64,000 nt of DNA from Verrucomicrobiota bacterium. Its GTDB lineage: Bacteria > Verrucomicrobiota > Verrucomicrobiia > Opitutales > Opitutaceae. Shown in pieces: positions 45,453 through 54,400 of this stretch. The position numbers and the translations under genes are program-made. The stretch covers positions 186,001 through 250,000 of the forward strand of contig JAEKKV010000012.1 of NCBI GenBank assembly GCA_019510185.1, read 5' to 3'. Numbering within the stretch: the stretch's first letter is position 1; each line of letters starts with the position of its first letter. The notes under the pieces are model-generated. The model was not told where the DNA came from and ran no database searches. It saw only the letters and a list, made by a program, of their open reading frames with translations.

Positions 45453-47356
45453 GCGACAAGATCACCCACGAATGCGGCATCGCGATGGTGCGGCTGCTCA
45501 AACCGCTTTCTTACTATCAGGAAAAATACGGCACGCCGCTGTGGGGGTTTACCAAGCTTTTCCTGCTGATGGAAAAGCAGCACAACCGCGGCCAGGACGG
45601 CGCGGGTGTCTCCTGCGTCAAGAGCGACGTGGCCGCGGGCGATCCGTTCATGTTCCGCGAGCGCTGCGTCAAAACCAACCCGCTCGACAAGATCTTCAAG
45701 ACGCTTCTCGGCCAGTATAACGAGAAGGTCGACACCGGCGTGATCCATCCCGAGTTCGCCGAGACCGTGAAGAAGCACTTCGACTTCGGGGGCGAGCTGC
45801 TGATGGGCCACCTGCGCTACGGCACCAGCGGGGGTTACAACATTTCGTCCTGCCATCCGTATTTCCGCCGCAGCCCGTGGCCCACGCGCAATCTGGCGCT
45901 GTGCGGCAACTTCAACATGACGAACACCACGGAGCTGAACCAGTCGCTTATCGCGATGGGCCAGCATCCGATCTTCGCCACGGACACGCAGGCGCTGCTC
46001 GAAAAAATCGGCTTCTTCCTCGACGAGGAGCACGAGGAGATTTTCCGCAAGCTGCGCGCCCAGGGACTCAGCGGCGAGGAGACCTCGAAGCGCATCAGCG
46101 AGGAGCTCGACCTGGCCCGCGTCATCACCCGCGCCTCGCAGAAGTGGGATGGCGGATACACGCTTTGCGGCCTCGTCGGCAACGGCGACGCCTTTGTCGC
46201 GCGCGATCCGTCGGGCATCCGTCCCTGCTGGTATTTCCAGAACGACGAGGTGGTTGCGTTCGCCTCCGAGCGCGCCCCGCTCCTGACGGTGTTCGACCTC
46301 GGGATCAAGGACGTGAAGGAAGTCTCCCCGGGCCACGTCATCGTGATGAAGAAAAACGGCCAGGTGACCTCCTCCGCGTTCACCGCGCCGCTGCCCCGCA
46401 CGTCCTGCTCGTTCGAGCGGATTTATTTTTCGCGCGGCAATGACGTGGAGATCTACAAGGAGCGCAAGCTCCTCGGCGGCCGCCTGGCCGACCAGGTGCT
46501 CAAGGCCGTCGACTACGACTGGGAGCACACGGTCTTCAGCTTCATTCCCAACACCGCCGAGGTCGCCTACTACGGCCTCATGCACGCGCTGCGCGAGCGC
46601 CGTCGCGACGAGGTGAAGGCCGCCATTCTCAAGGCTTCGAAGGCCGGCGAGCTCACCGATGCGCTGCTCGACGACCTCATCCTCCGCAACTGGCCGCGCG
46701 GCGAGAAGGTCGTTTCCAAGGACATCAAGATCCGGACTTTTATCGGTCAGGAAGGCATGCGCAACCAGCTCGCGAGCCATGTCTACGACATCACCTACGG
46801 CTCGGTGAAGCCCGGCGACCACTTGGTGTGCGTGGACGACTCCATCGTGCGCGGCACCACGCTCCGCCGTTCCATCCTGCGCATCCTCTCGCGCCTCAAT
46901 CCGCGCAAGATCGTCATCGTTTCCACCGCGCCGCAGATCCGGTTCCCCGACTGCTACGGCATTGACATGTCGGAGCTCGGCAAATTCGTGGCCTTCGAGG
47001 CGGCGGTCGCTCTGCTCAAGGAGCGCGGTCAGGCCGGCCTGCTGCGCGAGGTGTACGAACTCTGCCGCGAGGCCATCGCCAAGGGCGACTCGGTCAATCA
47101 CGTGCGCAAAATCTACGAGCCGTTCGCGCCCGAGGAGATCTCCGCCAAGATCACCGAGCTGGTCCGCCCCAAGAGCATCGAGTGGCAGGGCGAGTTCGAG
47201 ATCATCTTCCAGACCGTCGAAAACCTCCGCACCGCCGTCCCGAACCACACCGGCGACTGGTATTTCACCGGCAAATACCCGACTCCCGGCGGCTTCCGCG
47301 TCGTCAATCAGGCGTATTTGAACTACTTCGAACAGAGCGAAGGTCGCAGCTACTGA
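45449..47356 (+). CDS. purF: Amidophosphoribosyltransferase, long type
   Basis: PurF makes phosphoribosylamine from PRPP and glutamine, the first step of purine synthesis. The 635-aa product has the N-terminal nucleophile Cys in ITHECGIAMVRL (C9, so an eight-residue leader must be removed), QHNRGQDGAGVSC, MGHLRYGTSGG, and the PRPP loop VCVDDSIVRGTTLRRSILR. It is longer than E. coli PurF (505 aa), with an extended C-terminal tail and insertions like those I recall from Bacteroidota enzymes. It is followed by an ORF6N gene and purM, all on the plus strand. Confidence 0.93.
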   Translation: MSDKITHECGIAMVRLLKPLSYYQEKYGTPLWGFTKLFLLMEKQHNRGQDGAGVSCVKSDVAAGDPFMFRERCVKTNPLDKIFKTLLGQYNEKVDTGVIHPEFAETVKKHFDFGGELLMGHLRYGTSGGYNISSCHPYFRRSPWPTRNLALCGNFNMTNTTELNQSLIAMGQHPIFATDTQALLEKIGFFLDEEHEEIFRKLRAQGLSGEETSKRISEELDLARVITRASQKWDGGYTLCGLVGNGDAFVARDPSGIRPCWYFQNDEVVAFASERAPLLTVFDLGIKDVKEVSPGHVIVMKKNGQVTSSAFTAPLPRTSCSFERIYFSRGNDVEIYKERKLLGGRLADQVLKAVDYDWEHTVFSFIPNTAEVAYYGLMHALRERRRDEVKAAILKASKAGELTDALLDDLILRNWPRGEKVVSKDIKIRTFIGQEGMRNQLASHVYDITYGSVKPGDHLVCVDDSIVRGTTLRRSILRILSRLNPRKIVIVSTAPQIRFPDCYGIDMSELGKFVAFEAAVALLKERGQAGLLREVYELCREAIAKGDSVNHVRKIYEPFAPEEISAKITELVRPKSIEWQGEFEIIFQTVENLRTAVPNHTGDWYFTGKYPTPGGFRVVNQAYLNYFEQSEGRSY

Positions 47357-47360
47357 GGGC

Positions 47361-47894
47361 ATGGTGAAGGCGAGCACCCCCGAACCCGCGCTGCCGCGCA
47401 TCCATACGATCCGCAAACAGCGGGTGGTGCTGGATGCGGACCTTGCGTTTCTCTACGGGGTCGAAACCAAGCGCTTCAATGAGGCGGTTCGGCGCAACAT
47501 TGAGCGTTTTCCCGATGATTTCCGGCTTGAGCTGACCGCAGAGGAGGCGACGGCTTTAAGGTCGCAATTTGCGACCTTAAAGCCCGAAGGCCGGGGCCGG
47601 CATCGGAAGTATGCGGTCACGGTATTCACCGAACACGGTGCGCTGATGGCCGCCAATATCCTGCGCAGCGAACGCGCCGTGCAAATGAGCATCTATCTCG
47701 TCCGTGCCTTCGTGAAGATGCGTGACGAGATTGCTTCCAACCTCTCCGTCCTGCGCCGCCTTTCCGAAATCGACAAGAAACTCCTCGAACATGACGTCGT
47801 TCTCCGGGAGGTCATCGAACGTCTCCAACCACTTCTCAAGCCCGCGCCCGAAAAGCCGAAGCCGAAAATCGGCTTTCATCGGGGCAACCGTTAG
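47361..47894 (+). CDS. ORF6N-domain DNA-binding protein
   Basis: This 177-aa protein has the ORF6N (KilA-N-associated) domain: RIHTIRKQRVVLDADLAFLY, VETKRFNEAVRRNIERFPDD, FRLELTAEEATALRSQ, then VFTEHGALMAANILRSERAV. A helical C-terminal part (SNLSVLRRLSEIDKKLLEHD) could form a coiled coil. ORF6N proteins are common in phage and mobile regions and in toxin-antitoxin-like contexts, where they bind DNA. It lies 4 bp after purF and 17 bp before purM, interrupting the pur genes. A 33-bp palindrome lies inside it at 47552-47584. Confidence 0.9.
   Translation: MVKASTPEPALPRIHTIRKQRVVLDADLAFLYGVETKRFNEAVRRNIERFPDDFRLELTAEEATALRSQFATLKPEGRGRHRKYAVTVFTEHGALMAANILRSERAVQMSIYLVRAFVKMRDEIASNLSVLRRLSEIDKKLLEHDVVLREVIERLQPLLKPAPEKPKPKIGFHRGNR
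47552..47584. repeat. 33-bp near-perfect palindrome inside the ORF6N gene
   Basis: Arms GGCTTTAAGGTCGCAA (47552-47567) and TTGCGACCTTAAAGCC (47569-47584) are exact reverse complements around one T. They encode TALRSQFATLKP. In the mRNA this would be a 16-bp hairpin with almost no loop. It lies in the exposed segment between the ORF6N core helices. Confidence 0.9.
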
Positions 47895-47911
47895 GTCTCA
47901 GTCTTTATCGC

Positions 47912-49018
47912 ATGTCGCTTTCCTACGAATCCTCCGGCGTTAACTACGACCAGCTCGACGCCTTCAAGCGCGCCTGCCAGAAGGCCGCCCGCACCACCGC
48001 GCCGCTGCTGGAGCTGCATGGCTATGCCGAGCCTGCCAACACGCGCGGCGAGAGCTGCTACCTGATGGAGGCCGACGATCATTTTCTGGCTCATGTCGAG
48101 GAAGGCCTTGGCACCAAGAACCTCGTGGCCGATGCGGTCTACACGCAGACGGGCAAGAATTTCTACCGCGAGATCTCCATCGATACCGTTGCGACCATCG
48201 TCAACGACCTGATCACCTGCGGCGCGCTCCCGATCTCGGTGGCCATGCATGCGGCGGTCGGCGAGTCGTCCTGGTTTGCCGATGCGAAACGCATGGAGGC
48301 GCTCGTTGCCGGCTGGGCCGAGGGCTGCCGCCAGGCGGGCGCGGTCTGGGGCGGCGGCGAAACGCCCACCTTGCGCGGCATCGTGAAAGAGGAGGCCATT
48401 GTGCTCGCCGGTTCGGCCATCGGAAAAATTGCGCCCAAGTCGCAACGCATTACCGGCGAGGTGAAAGACGGCGACCGGATCATCTTCCTCGCCTCCTCCG
48501 GCGTGCAGACCAATGGCCTTAGTCTTTGCCGTCTGATCGCCGACAAGCTTCCGCAGGGCTACCAGACGCCCCTCGGTCACGGCGACAGCCGCACCTATGG
48601 CGAGGCGCTGCTCGCGCCCTCGGTGATTTACGTGAAGTTCGTGGCCGAGTGCCAGCAGGCCGGCCTGACGCTCAACTATGTTTCGCACGTGACCGGCCAC
48701 GGCTGGCGGAAGCTCATGCGCTTGGACGAACCTTTCGTCTACGAGATCACGCATCCGGGCGAAGAGCCTGCCTTGTTCAAATTCCTGCGCGAGGCTGGCC
48801 CGATCTCACTGCGCGAAGCCTATGCGACCTTCAACCAGGGCGTGGGCTTTGCCGCCTACGTCTCGCCGGACACCGCGGAGGCGACACTGGCCGCCGCCAA
48901 GGCTTCGGGCTACAAGGCCTGGATCGCCGGCACGGTGAAAAAGGATGGCGACCGCAAGGCGGTCGTTATCCCGTCGCTCGGTCTCGAATTCGACGGCAGC
49001 ACACTGCAAGTGCGATAG
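47912..49018 (+). CDS. purM: Phosphoribosylformylglycinamidine cyclo-ligase
   Basis: PurM closes the imidazole ring in purine synthesis, giving AIR. The 368-aa protein begins MSLSYESSGVNYDQLDAFKR and has GLGTKNLVADAVYTQTGKNF, VATIVNDLITCGALPISVAM and VWGGGETPTLRGIVKEEAIV, the ATP-grasp-like PurM/PurL family motifs. It is about 20 aa longer than E. coli PurM. It follows purF and the ORF6N gene, probably in the same transcript. Confidence 0.95.
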   Translation: MSLSYESSGVNYDQLDAFKRACQKAARTTAPLLELHGYAEPANTRGESCYLMEADDHFLAHVEEGLGTKNLVADAVYTQTGKNFYREISIDTVATIVNDLITCGALPISVAMHAAVGESSWFADAKRMEALVAGWAEGCRQAGAVWGGGETPTLRGIVKEEAIVLAGSAIGKIAPKSQRITGEVKDGDRIIFLASSGVQTNGLSLCRLIADKLPQGYQTPLGHGDSRTYGEALLAPSVIYVKFVAECQQAGLTLNYVSHVTGHGWRKLMRLDEPFVYEITHPGEEPALFKFLREAGPISLREAYATFNQGVGFAAYVSPDTAEATLAAAKASGYKAWIAGTVKKDGDRKAVVIPSLGLEFDGSTLQVR

Positions 49019-49208
49019 CGGGCGGCGCCCGGGGCGGTGGGTGAGGGAGCTGACCGTAAGTTTTCTTAAGGGACATTAAATTCTAGACAGTTTGTGCCGG
49101 GTGGGCTTTCGTTGTTCGCGGTTACTAGTGCAAACGCCTCCAAGTGTGACTTTCCGAGTGCTCGTGTTTGGGTGGCGCCGCTTTAGTTCCCAGTTACCCC
49201 TACTTCGC

Positions 49209-50300
49209 ATGCAAGCTCCCCTCAACTTGGCTGGTTTACTCCGTCACGCTTGGTGTAAGCGGGCGGGACTGTGCGTTGCGTTTGTCGTTTTGCCGTGGAT
49301 GGCGACCGCGCAGACGGTCACGACGGTGCCGGTGGGTGCAGTGACGGTGACGATTGCAGCAGGCACAGGCGCGTCTCGCGTAGCTTCTGTTGTGTCTTTT
49401 CCTTTATTGGACACTCCGTTGGCATCAGGAAGCATGGGCGGCAGCATAACATCATTCACCGCCAATAGCTTGTCATGTTCTGCTGCTAATTGGACTGCTG
49501 GGGCACTTTCGATTACGGCCACACCTTACTTAGTCCAAATCACCAGCGGGGTAGCTAAGGGTTATATTTTCTTGATAGCAACCGGTGCAACTAGTCCTAA
49601 TACAGCTACAACGCTAACGATTGCTTCTGATGAAGCTGGACTGGTGGATCTTACTGCGATCGGTTTGATTACAGGAGATTCATTTAAAATAATCCCGTGT
49701 GACACGTTGAGCTCAATTCTGGGCACGCCACAGACAACCGGCGTTGTGGGTGGAGCAGATTCAACACAAGCTGATATTGTTCAAGTTCTGGTTGGGACGA
49801 CTTATAGGCAGTATTATTATAAGACGGGAACTACCAATGCTTGGACTCGGGTGGGGGCTGAGACTCTTTCTAATGATATTCCTATTCGGCCTGATTCTTT
49901 AGTAATTTATAATCGTATTGGTAATACTCCGATTGCTTTTCAGCTTACCGGCACCGTTCCGTCGGTAGATCGCAAGGCAATCGTGAGGAATTCGGGACTT
50001 ACAGCACTCTCTACTGGTTGGCCCGTGAATACGACTTTGTCTCAATTAGGTATTAATAATCTGCCGAATTGGGCTACGGCGAGTAACTCATCGGCTGTTT
50101 CATCCGCGGATATTGTTCAGATATTGGTCGGGACTACATACAGGCAATATTATTACAATGGCACTTCCTGGTATCGTGTCGGGGCTGAAACCCTTAGTGA
50201 TGGAGTTGTTGTGGCTGCAGGGAGTGGTGTTATAATTAGCAGGCGTGGGGCATCGACTGGTGCCGCACCGATTGCTCAAGCTTTGCCTTATAGTCTTTGA
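49209..50300 (+). CDS. TIGR02597-type surface protein with a repeated segment
   Basis: This 363-aa protein has an N-terminal hydrophobic signal (about residues 19-34, AGLCVAFVVLPWMATAQ). It matches the TIGR02597 family, which is typical of Verrucomicrobiota. Two copies of a segment ADIVQ(V/I)LVGTTYRQYYY ... RVGAETLS (about residues 188-237 and 300-347) are visible. No catalytic motif. Codon use from about 49400 onward is markedly AT-richer than the rest of the window. It precedes a PEP-CTERM gene by 2 bp. The start MQAPLNLAGL is chosen over an upstream frame. Confidence 0.8.
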   Translation: MQAPLNLAGLLRHAWCKRAGLCVAFVVLPWMATAQTVTTVPVGAVTVTIAAGTGASRVASVVSFPLLDTPLASGSMGGSITSFTANSLSCSAANWTAGALSITATPYLVQITSGVAKGYIFLIATGATSPNTATTLTIASDEAGLVDLTAIGLITGDSFKIIPCDTLSSILGTPQTTGVVGGADSTQADIVQVLVGTTYRQYYYKTGTTNAWTRVGAETLSNDIPIRPDSLVIYNRIGNTPIAFQLTGTVPSVDRKAIVRNSGLTALSTGWPVNTTLSQLGINNLPNWATASNSSAVSSADIVQILVGTTYRQYYYNGTSWYRVGAETLSDGVVVAAGSGVIISRRGASTGAAPIAQALPYSL

Positions 50301-50302
50301 CG

Positions 50303-50869
50303 ATGAAAATTAAACTTATCGGTTTGTTTTTGGCTTTTTTCTTGGTTCTCAAGGGGCAGACAACCATTACTGGATTTGGTAATGGTGATGTGGCTCCTTT
50401 TACTACGACATTTTCTGATTTTTCTCAGACTCAAACGGTGACTGCTCTCGGCATTAGTGGTCTAGATAATGGAGGCAGTTTATATGGGAGTTTCAGCTCT
50501 GTTTTTATAGGAACGCCGGCTAATTTGACTCTTTTGGCAACACAAACGACTTCGTTGACTACAAGTTTCGGCATACAGCTATTCGACTCGAGTAACAACT
50601 CGGTGAACTATAATTCCTCTTGGGTCGTTTCAGCTAGTTCCGTTTCATACCAACTGGTTTTTGCGGGACAGGATGGTGGCAATTCGGCAAATTTTAATGG
50701 AACCGCTACACATATGGCTTTAACAACCGGAGGGTTGGGGGGCACACTTACTGTAAACTTGGACAATCTATCCGCCGCCGCAATCCCCGAGCCCGCGACT
50801 TATGCGGCGCTTTTTGGGGCGGCTTCGCTGGGGTTGGCTTTCTGGTGCAAACGACGCAAGCGGTCTTGA
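50303..50869 (+). CDS. PEP-CTERM sorted surface protein, AT-rich gene
   Basis: This 188-aa protein has a signal peptide (MKIKLIGLFLAFFLVLKGQT) and ends with IPEPATYAALFGAASLGLAF, then WCKRRKRS, a PEP-CTERM sorting signal. The middle is Ser/Thr/Gly/Asn-rich with predicted beta-strands. The DNA is AT-rich except for the PEP-CTERM tail (after about 50770), which returns to the GC-rich codon use of the region. It begins 2 bp after the TIGR02597 gene and is followed by a terminator. Confidence 0.9.
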   Translation: MKIKLIGLFLAFFLVLKGQTTITGFGNGDVAPFTTTFSDFSQTQTVTALGISGLDNGGSLYGSFSSVFIGTPANLTLLATQTTSLTTSFGIQLFDSSNNSVNYNSSWVVSASSVSYQLVFAGQDGGNSANFNGTATHMALTTGGLGGTLTVNLDNLSAAAIPEPATYAALFGAASLGLAFWCKRRKRS

Positions 50870-50901
50870 TGCAAGGCCGTCTTACACAGGTTGATTGAAT
50901 G

Positions 50902-50928
50902 GCCCGCCCTGTTGGGGCGGGCTTTTTT
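50902..50928 (+). terminator. Rho-independent terminator after the AT-rich pair
   Basis: An 8-bp stem GCCCGCCC / GGGCGGGC (50902-50909 with 50915-50922), a 5-nt loop and TTTTTT at 50923-50928. It ends the TIGR02597/PEP-CTERM transcript. Confidence 0.93.
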
Positions 50929-51000
50929 GATCAACCTTAGGGAAAATGCCCACTCTCCCATCGGCCCCGATACTTCCAAGGTGTCGGAGGATTCGACCGG

Positions 51001-52341
51001 TCAGCGGCCCTTGCGGTCGCGCCAGTGCGCGCCGGGTTTGCCCTTGGAGTGCCACTTGGGGTTGCCGCCGCCGAAGGCTTTTCCCTTGTAGATTTTGTCC
51101 TGATTGCCGCCGGCGTCGCCTTTTTGCTGTCCGCCGGCGCCGAGGGATTGCTGGTGGCCGGAACGCTTGGGCGAGTTGGCCAGCGGGTTGGCCGGGTCAA
51201 TGCGCGGAGGCTGGCCGCCTTCGTAGGAGAAGCCTTCGACCGGAACGACGGTGATTTTCTGCCCTATGAGTTTTTCGATGGCGACGATTTCGTTGGCCTC
51301 CTGCGGCGTGACGAGGGTGACGGCATCGCCGGTGGCGGCGGCGCGGCCGGTGCGGCCGATGCGGTGAACGTAATCCTCAGCGTGCAACGGCACGTCGAAG
51401 TTGATGACGTGCGAGACGCCCGCCACGTCGATGCCACGCGCGGCGATGTCGGTGGCCACCAGCACGCCGACGCGACCGGTTTTGAATTTTTCAAGCGCCT
51501 CGACGCGCTGACCCTGGCTGCGCTCGGCGTGGATGACCACGCACGCGTGGTTTTCAAGACGCAGTTGGTGGGCGATGCGGTCGGCGCCTTTGCGCGTGCG
51601 GGCGAAAACGATCACGCTTTTGAACTCGTCGCGCTGGAGGAGAGCGTAGAGCAGATCGAGCTTCTGGGCCTCGGTCACCGGATGGATGACGTGGTTGACC
51701 GACTCGGTCACCGGTTTTTCGCGGGCGATCTCGATGCGCTGCGGGTTTTTAAGGGCGAACTTGGCGACCTCCTCCAGCTTGGGCGGGATGGTGGCGGAGA
51801 AGAGGAGCGTCTGCCGTTTGGGCGGGCAGAGTTTCACGATGGCTTTGACGTCCTCGATGAAGCCCATGTCGAGCATGCGATCAACCTCGTCGAGCACGAG
51901 CACCTCGATGGAATCGAGTTTGATCAACGTGCCGTCGAGGAACTCGCGCAGGCGGCCGGTGGTGGCGACGACCACATCGACGCCGGCGCGGAGGGCATTG
52001 CGTTGCGGACCGAGGGTGACACCGCCGTGGAGGACGACGGATTTGAAATCGGTGAATTTGCCGAGGGCGTGAAAGGATTCGTCAACCTGTGCGGCGAGTT
52101 CGCGGGTGGGCTCGAGCACGAGGACGCGCGGGCCGGAATCGCGGTGGGGGCCGAGACGGTTGAGAATGGGCAGGACGAAGGCGGCGGTCTTGCCGGTGCC
52201 GGTCTGGGCGGAGGCGACGAGGTCGCGGCCGGAGAGCACGGCGGGAATCGCCTGTGCCTGGATCGGCGTGGGCTCGGTGTAGCCCAGGGCTTGCGCGCCG
52301 CGCACGAGACTGGAGTAGAGGCCGAGTTTGGAAAAAGGCAT
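51001..52341 (-). CDS. DEAD-box RNA helicase, RhlE type
   Basis: This 446-aa helicase has the Q motif (YTEPTPIQAQAIPAV), motif I AQTGTGKT, PTRELAAQ, motif II as DEVD (VLVLDEVDRMLDMGF), SAT, and HRIGRTGRAA. The variant DEVD is known in the family. The last 70 residues are Gly/Lys/Arg-rich and basic, giving an RNA-binding tail as in RhlE. It probably unwinds structured mRNA or assists ribosome assembly. The neighbouring kimA-like gene is on the same strand, upstream by 70 bp. Confidence 0.93.
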   Translation of the reverse strand: MPFSKLGLYSSLVRGAQALGYTEPTPIQAQAIPAVLSGRDLVASAQTGTGKTAAFVLPILNRLGPHRDSGPRVLVLEPTRELAAQVDESFHALGKFTDFKSVVLHGGVTLGPQRNALRAGVDVVVATTGRLREFLDGTLIKLDSIEVLVLDEVDRMLDMGFIEDVKAIVKLCPPKRQTLLFSATIPPKLEEVAKFALKNPQRIEIAREKPVTESVNHVIHPVTEAQKLDLLYALLQRDEFKSVIVFARTRKGADRIAHQLRLENHACVVIHAERSQGQRVEALEKFKTGRVGVLVATDIAARGIDVAGVSHVINFDVPLHAEDYVHRIGRTGRAAATGDAVTLVTPQEANEIVAIEKLIGQKITVVPVEGFSYEGGQPPRIDPANPLANSPKRSGHQQSLGAGGQQKGDAGGNQDKIYKGKAFGGGNPKWHSKGKPGAHWRDRKGR

Positions 52342-52411
52342 CCCCCGACGTTTCGCAGGTTCAGGCGGAACGTCGAGGGCGTAAACAGAGCGGGAAAGAC
52401 CGCGCAGGAGA

Positions 52412-54367
52412 TCAACCGGTCACGCGAATGGGAAGGATCACAAAGGGCAGGTTGGCGAGGAAGAAGCGGCGCTGCAGGATCAAGACGGTGTGGTTGTGCA
52501 ACCAACGGGTGAAGCGGGTTTCGCGCTCGAAAAGCAGCTGGCCGGAAAAGAAGACCGGGTTGGTGAAACGTTCGCGAACTTCCAGGCAGAGCCGCTCGAT
52601 TTCGGCGACCGTGTCCGTGCCGATGGCCGTGAACGCCTCGGCACCGTAGCCGCGGGCGCGAGCGAAGGAGACATAACGCCGCGCCGAATCATCGACGTTG
52701 GCGCGCAGCGCGTCGAGGTCGGAGGCACCCTTGAAGTTGCCCACATCGACCACACCCACTTGGACGAAGATGTAGTTTCGGAACGTGTCGCCGAAGACGC
52801 GCGGCACGTTCAGGAGGGTGTGCAGGCCGAGGCCGTTGTAGCCGTTGACGAGCACGACGGCGGTGCGGGCATGGACATCAACCGTCTCCGGGGCATGCAC
52901 GACGGGGGGAGGCCCTTCGGCCGCGGAAACCAGCAGATCGAGGCGCCCGAGTTGGCGACCGACGTGCGTGTAGTGGCGCTTGATGCCGAAAGCGATGGCG
53001 ACGAGCAGCGCGGTGACGGCCAGCGTGGCCCAGCCTCCTTCGAAGAATTTCACCGCCGTCAATGAGACGAGAATGAAAGTCGTGAGCAGCAGGCCGAAGC
53101 CGTTGACGGCCAGTTTGCGCAACCACGCCTGCTCCGTGCGCCGCTGCTGCCACCAGTGACGGACCATGCCGAGTTGGGAGAGGGAGAACGTGATGAAAAC
53201 ATTGATACTGTAGAGCACCACGAGCAGCCCGACGGATCCTCGGGTGACCAGCATCATCAGGGCGGCGGCGACGCCCATGAGCAGCACCCCGTTCTGCGTG
53301 ACGAAACGGTCGCTCAAATGCGCGAAGCGGGTGGGAAACCAGCGATCGAGCGCCATGTTGGCGAGCACGCGGGGACCGTCGAGGAAGCCGGCTTGCGCCG
53401 CGATAAAAAGCAGGGCGGCCTCGGAGGCGAGGGTGATCCAGACGAACCCTCCGCCTACCGGTCCCGCCCACGAGGCCGTCATGTTTTCGAGAAGCACGGC
53501 GTTGAGAGTTTTTCCGTCCTCCGGAGTCACTGCATAGAGCAAGTAGGCGAGGAGCAGCCCCGCGACGGTGACAGCCAGCGAAACACCCATGTAGAGCATG
53601 GTACGCCGGCCGGTTTTCACGCGAGGCTCCCGCAGAATGGGCAGGCCGTTGCTGACCGCCTCGATACCGGTGTAAGTGCCCGCGCCCATGCTGTAGGATT
53701 TGAGCAGGAGCGCCAGAAGGCCGAACCAACCCACCTGACTGCCCACGCTGCCGACCTCGTGCACGGTAGCGGCGGGCAAGCTGCCGACGCCTTCCCAATG
53801 GGTGACGATGGCGTACAAGATCGCGAAGGCATGTGTGCCCACGAAGACAAAGAAGACGGGGACAAAGAGCGCGACGGATTCTTTCACACCGCGCAGATTG
53901 AGCAGGGTCAGCCCGGCCACGCCGGCGAAGGCGAAGGGCAGTTTCCATCCCTGCCAATCCGGCGGCAGAAGGCTGAACAGTGCGTCGGCGCTGCTTGCGA
54001 TGGAGATCGTGACGGTGAGTACGTAATCGATGAGCAGTGCGCAGCCGGAGACCACGCCAGCGGCGGGAGAGAGCAGTTTGCTGGCAACGAGATAGCCGCC
54101 GCCGCCCGCGGGAAACAGCGAGATGATCTGCGAGTAGCTCGCGCAGATCGCGAGGATGGTGACCACCGAGGCGAGCGCGACGAAGAGGCTCAGGTGCGTG
54201 TTGGCCCCGAGAGCCTTGAATGTTTCCTCCGGGCCGTAGCAGGACGACGAGAGCCCATCGGCCCCGAGTCCCACCCATGCGAAGACGGCAATGAGTGAGA
54301 CCTTGTGAAACAGTTTGTGATCGGTGAGCGAGCGAGCTTTGCCGAAGAGAAGTGATTTGAGCGACAT
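52412..54367 (-). CDS. kimA: KimA-type high-affinity K+ importer (APC superfamily)
   Basis: This 651-aa protein has about 12 membrane helices (residues about 20-480) and a C-terminal soluble domain. It shows GLGADGLSSSCYGPEETFKA (D37 and Y44) and LLIDYVLTVTISIASSADAL (D114, T118, S122). These reproduce the spacing of the K+-binding residues I recall for B. subtilis KimA (D36/Y43 and D117/T121/S125), plus TGIEAVSNGLP near 233. KimA (YdaO) imports K+ and is controlled by c-di-AMP in Firmicutes. It lies 33 bp downstream of the SPFH gene, behind a c-di-AMP riboswitch. Confidence 0.88.
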   Translation of the reverse strand: MSLKSLLFGKARSLTDHKLFHKVSLIAVFAWVGLGADGLSSSCYGPEETFKALGANTHLSLFVALASVVTILAICASYSQIISLFPAGGGGYLVASKLLSPAAGVVSGCALLIDYVLTVTISIASSADALFSLLPPDWQGWKLPFAFAGVAGLTLLNLRGVKESVALFVPVFFVFVGTHAFAILYAIVTHWEGVGSLPAATVHEVGSVGSQVGWFGLLALLLKSYSMGAGTYTGIEAVSNGLPILREPRVKTGRRTMLYMGVSLAVTVAGLLLAYLLYAVTPEDGKTLNAVLLENMTASWAGPVGGGFVWITLASEAALLFIAAQAGFLDGPRVLANMALDRWFPTRFAHLSDRFVTQNGVLLMGVAAALMMLVTRGSVGLLVVLYSINVFITFSLSQLGMVRHWWQQRRTEQAWLRKLAVNGFGLLLTTFILVSLTAVKFFEGGWATLAVTALLVAIAFGIKRHYTHVGRQLGRLDLLVSAAEGPPPVVHAPETVDVHARTAVVLVNGYNGLGLHTLLNVPRVFGDTFRNYIFVQVGVVDVGNFKGASDLDALRANVDDSARRYVSFARARGYGAEAFTAIGTDTVAEIERLCLEVRERFTNPVFFSGQLLFERETRFTRWLHNHTVLILQRRFFLANLPFVILPIRVTG

Positions 54368-54400
54368 GGCTGAAGTTTACAGAGGGCTAATGCGAGTGGA

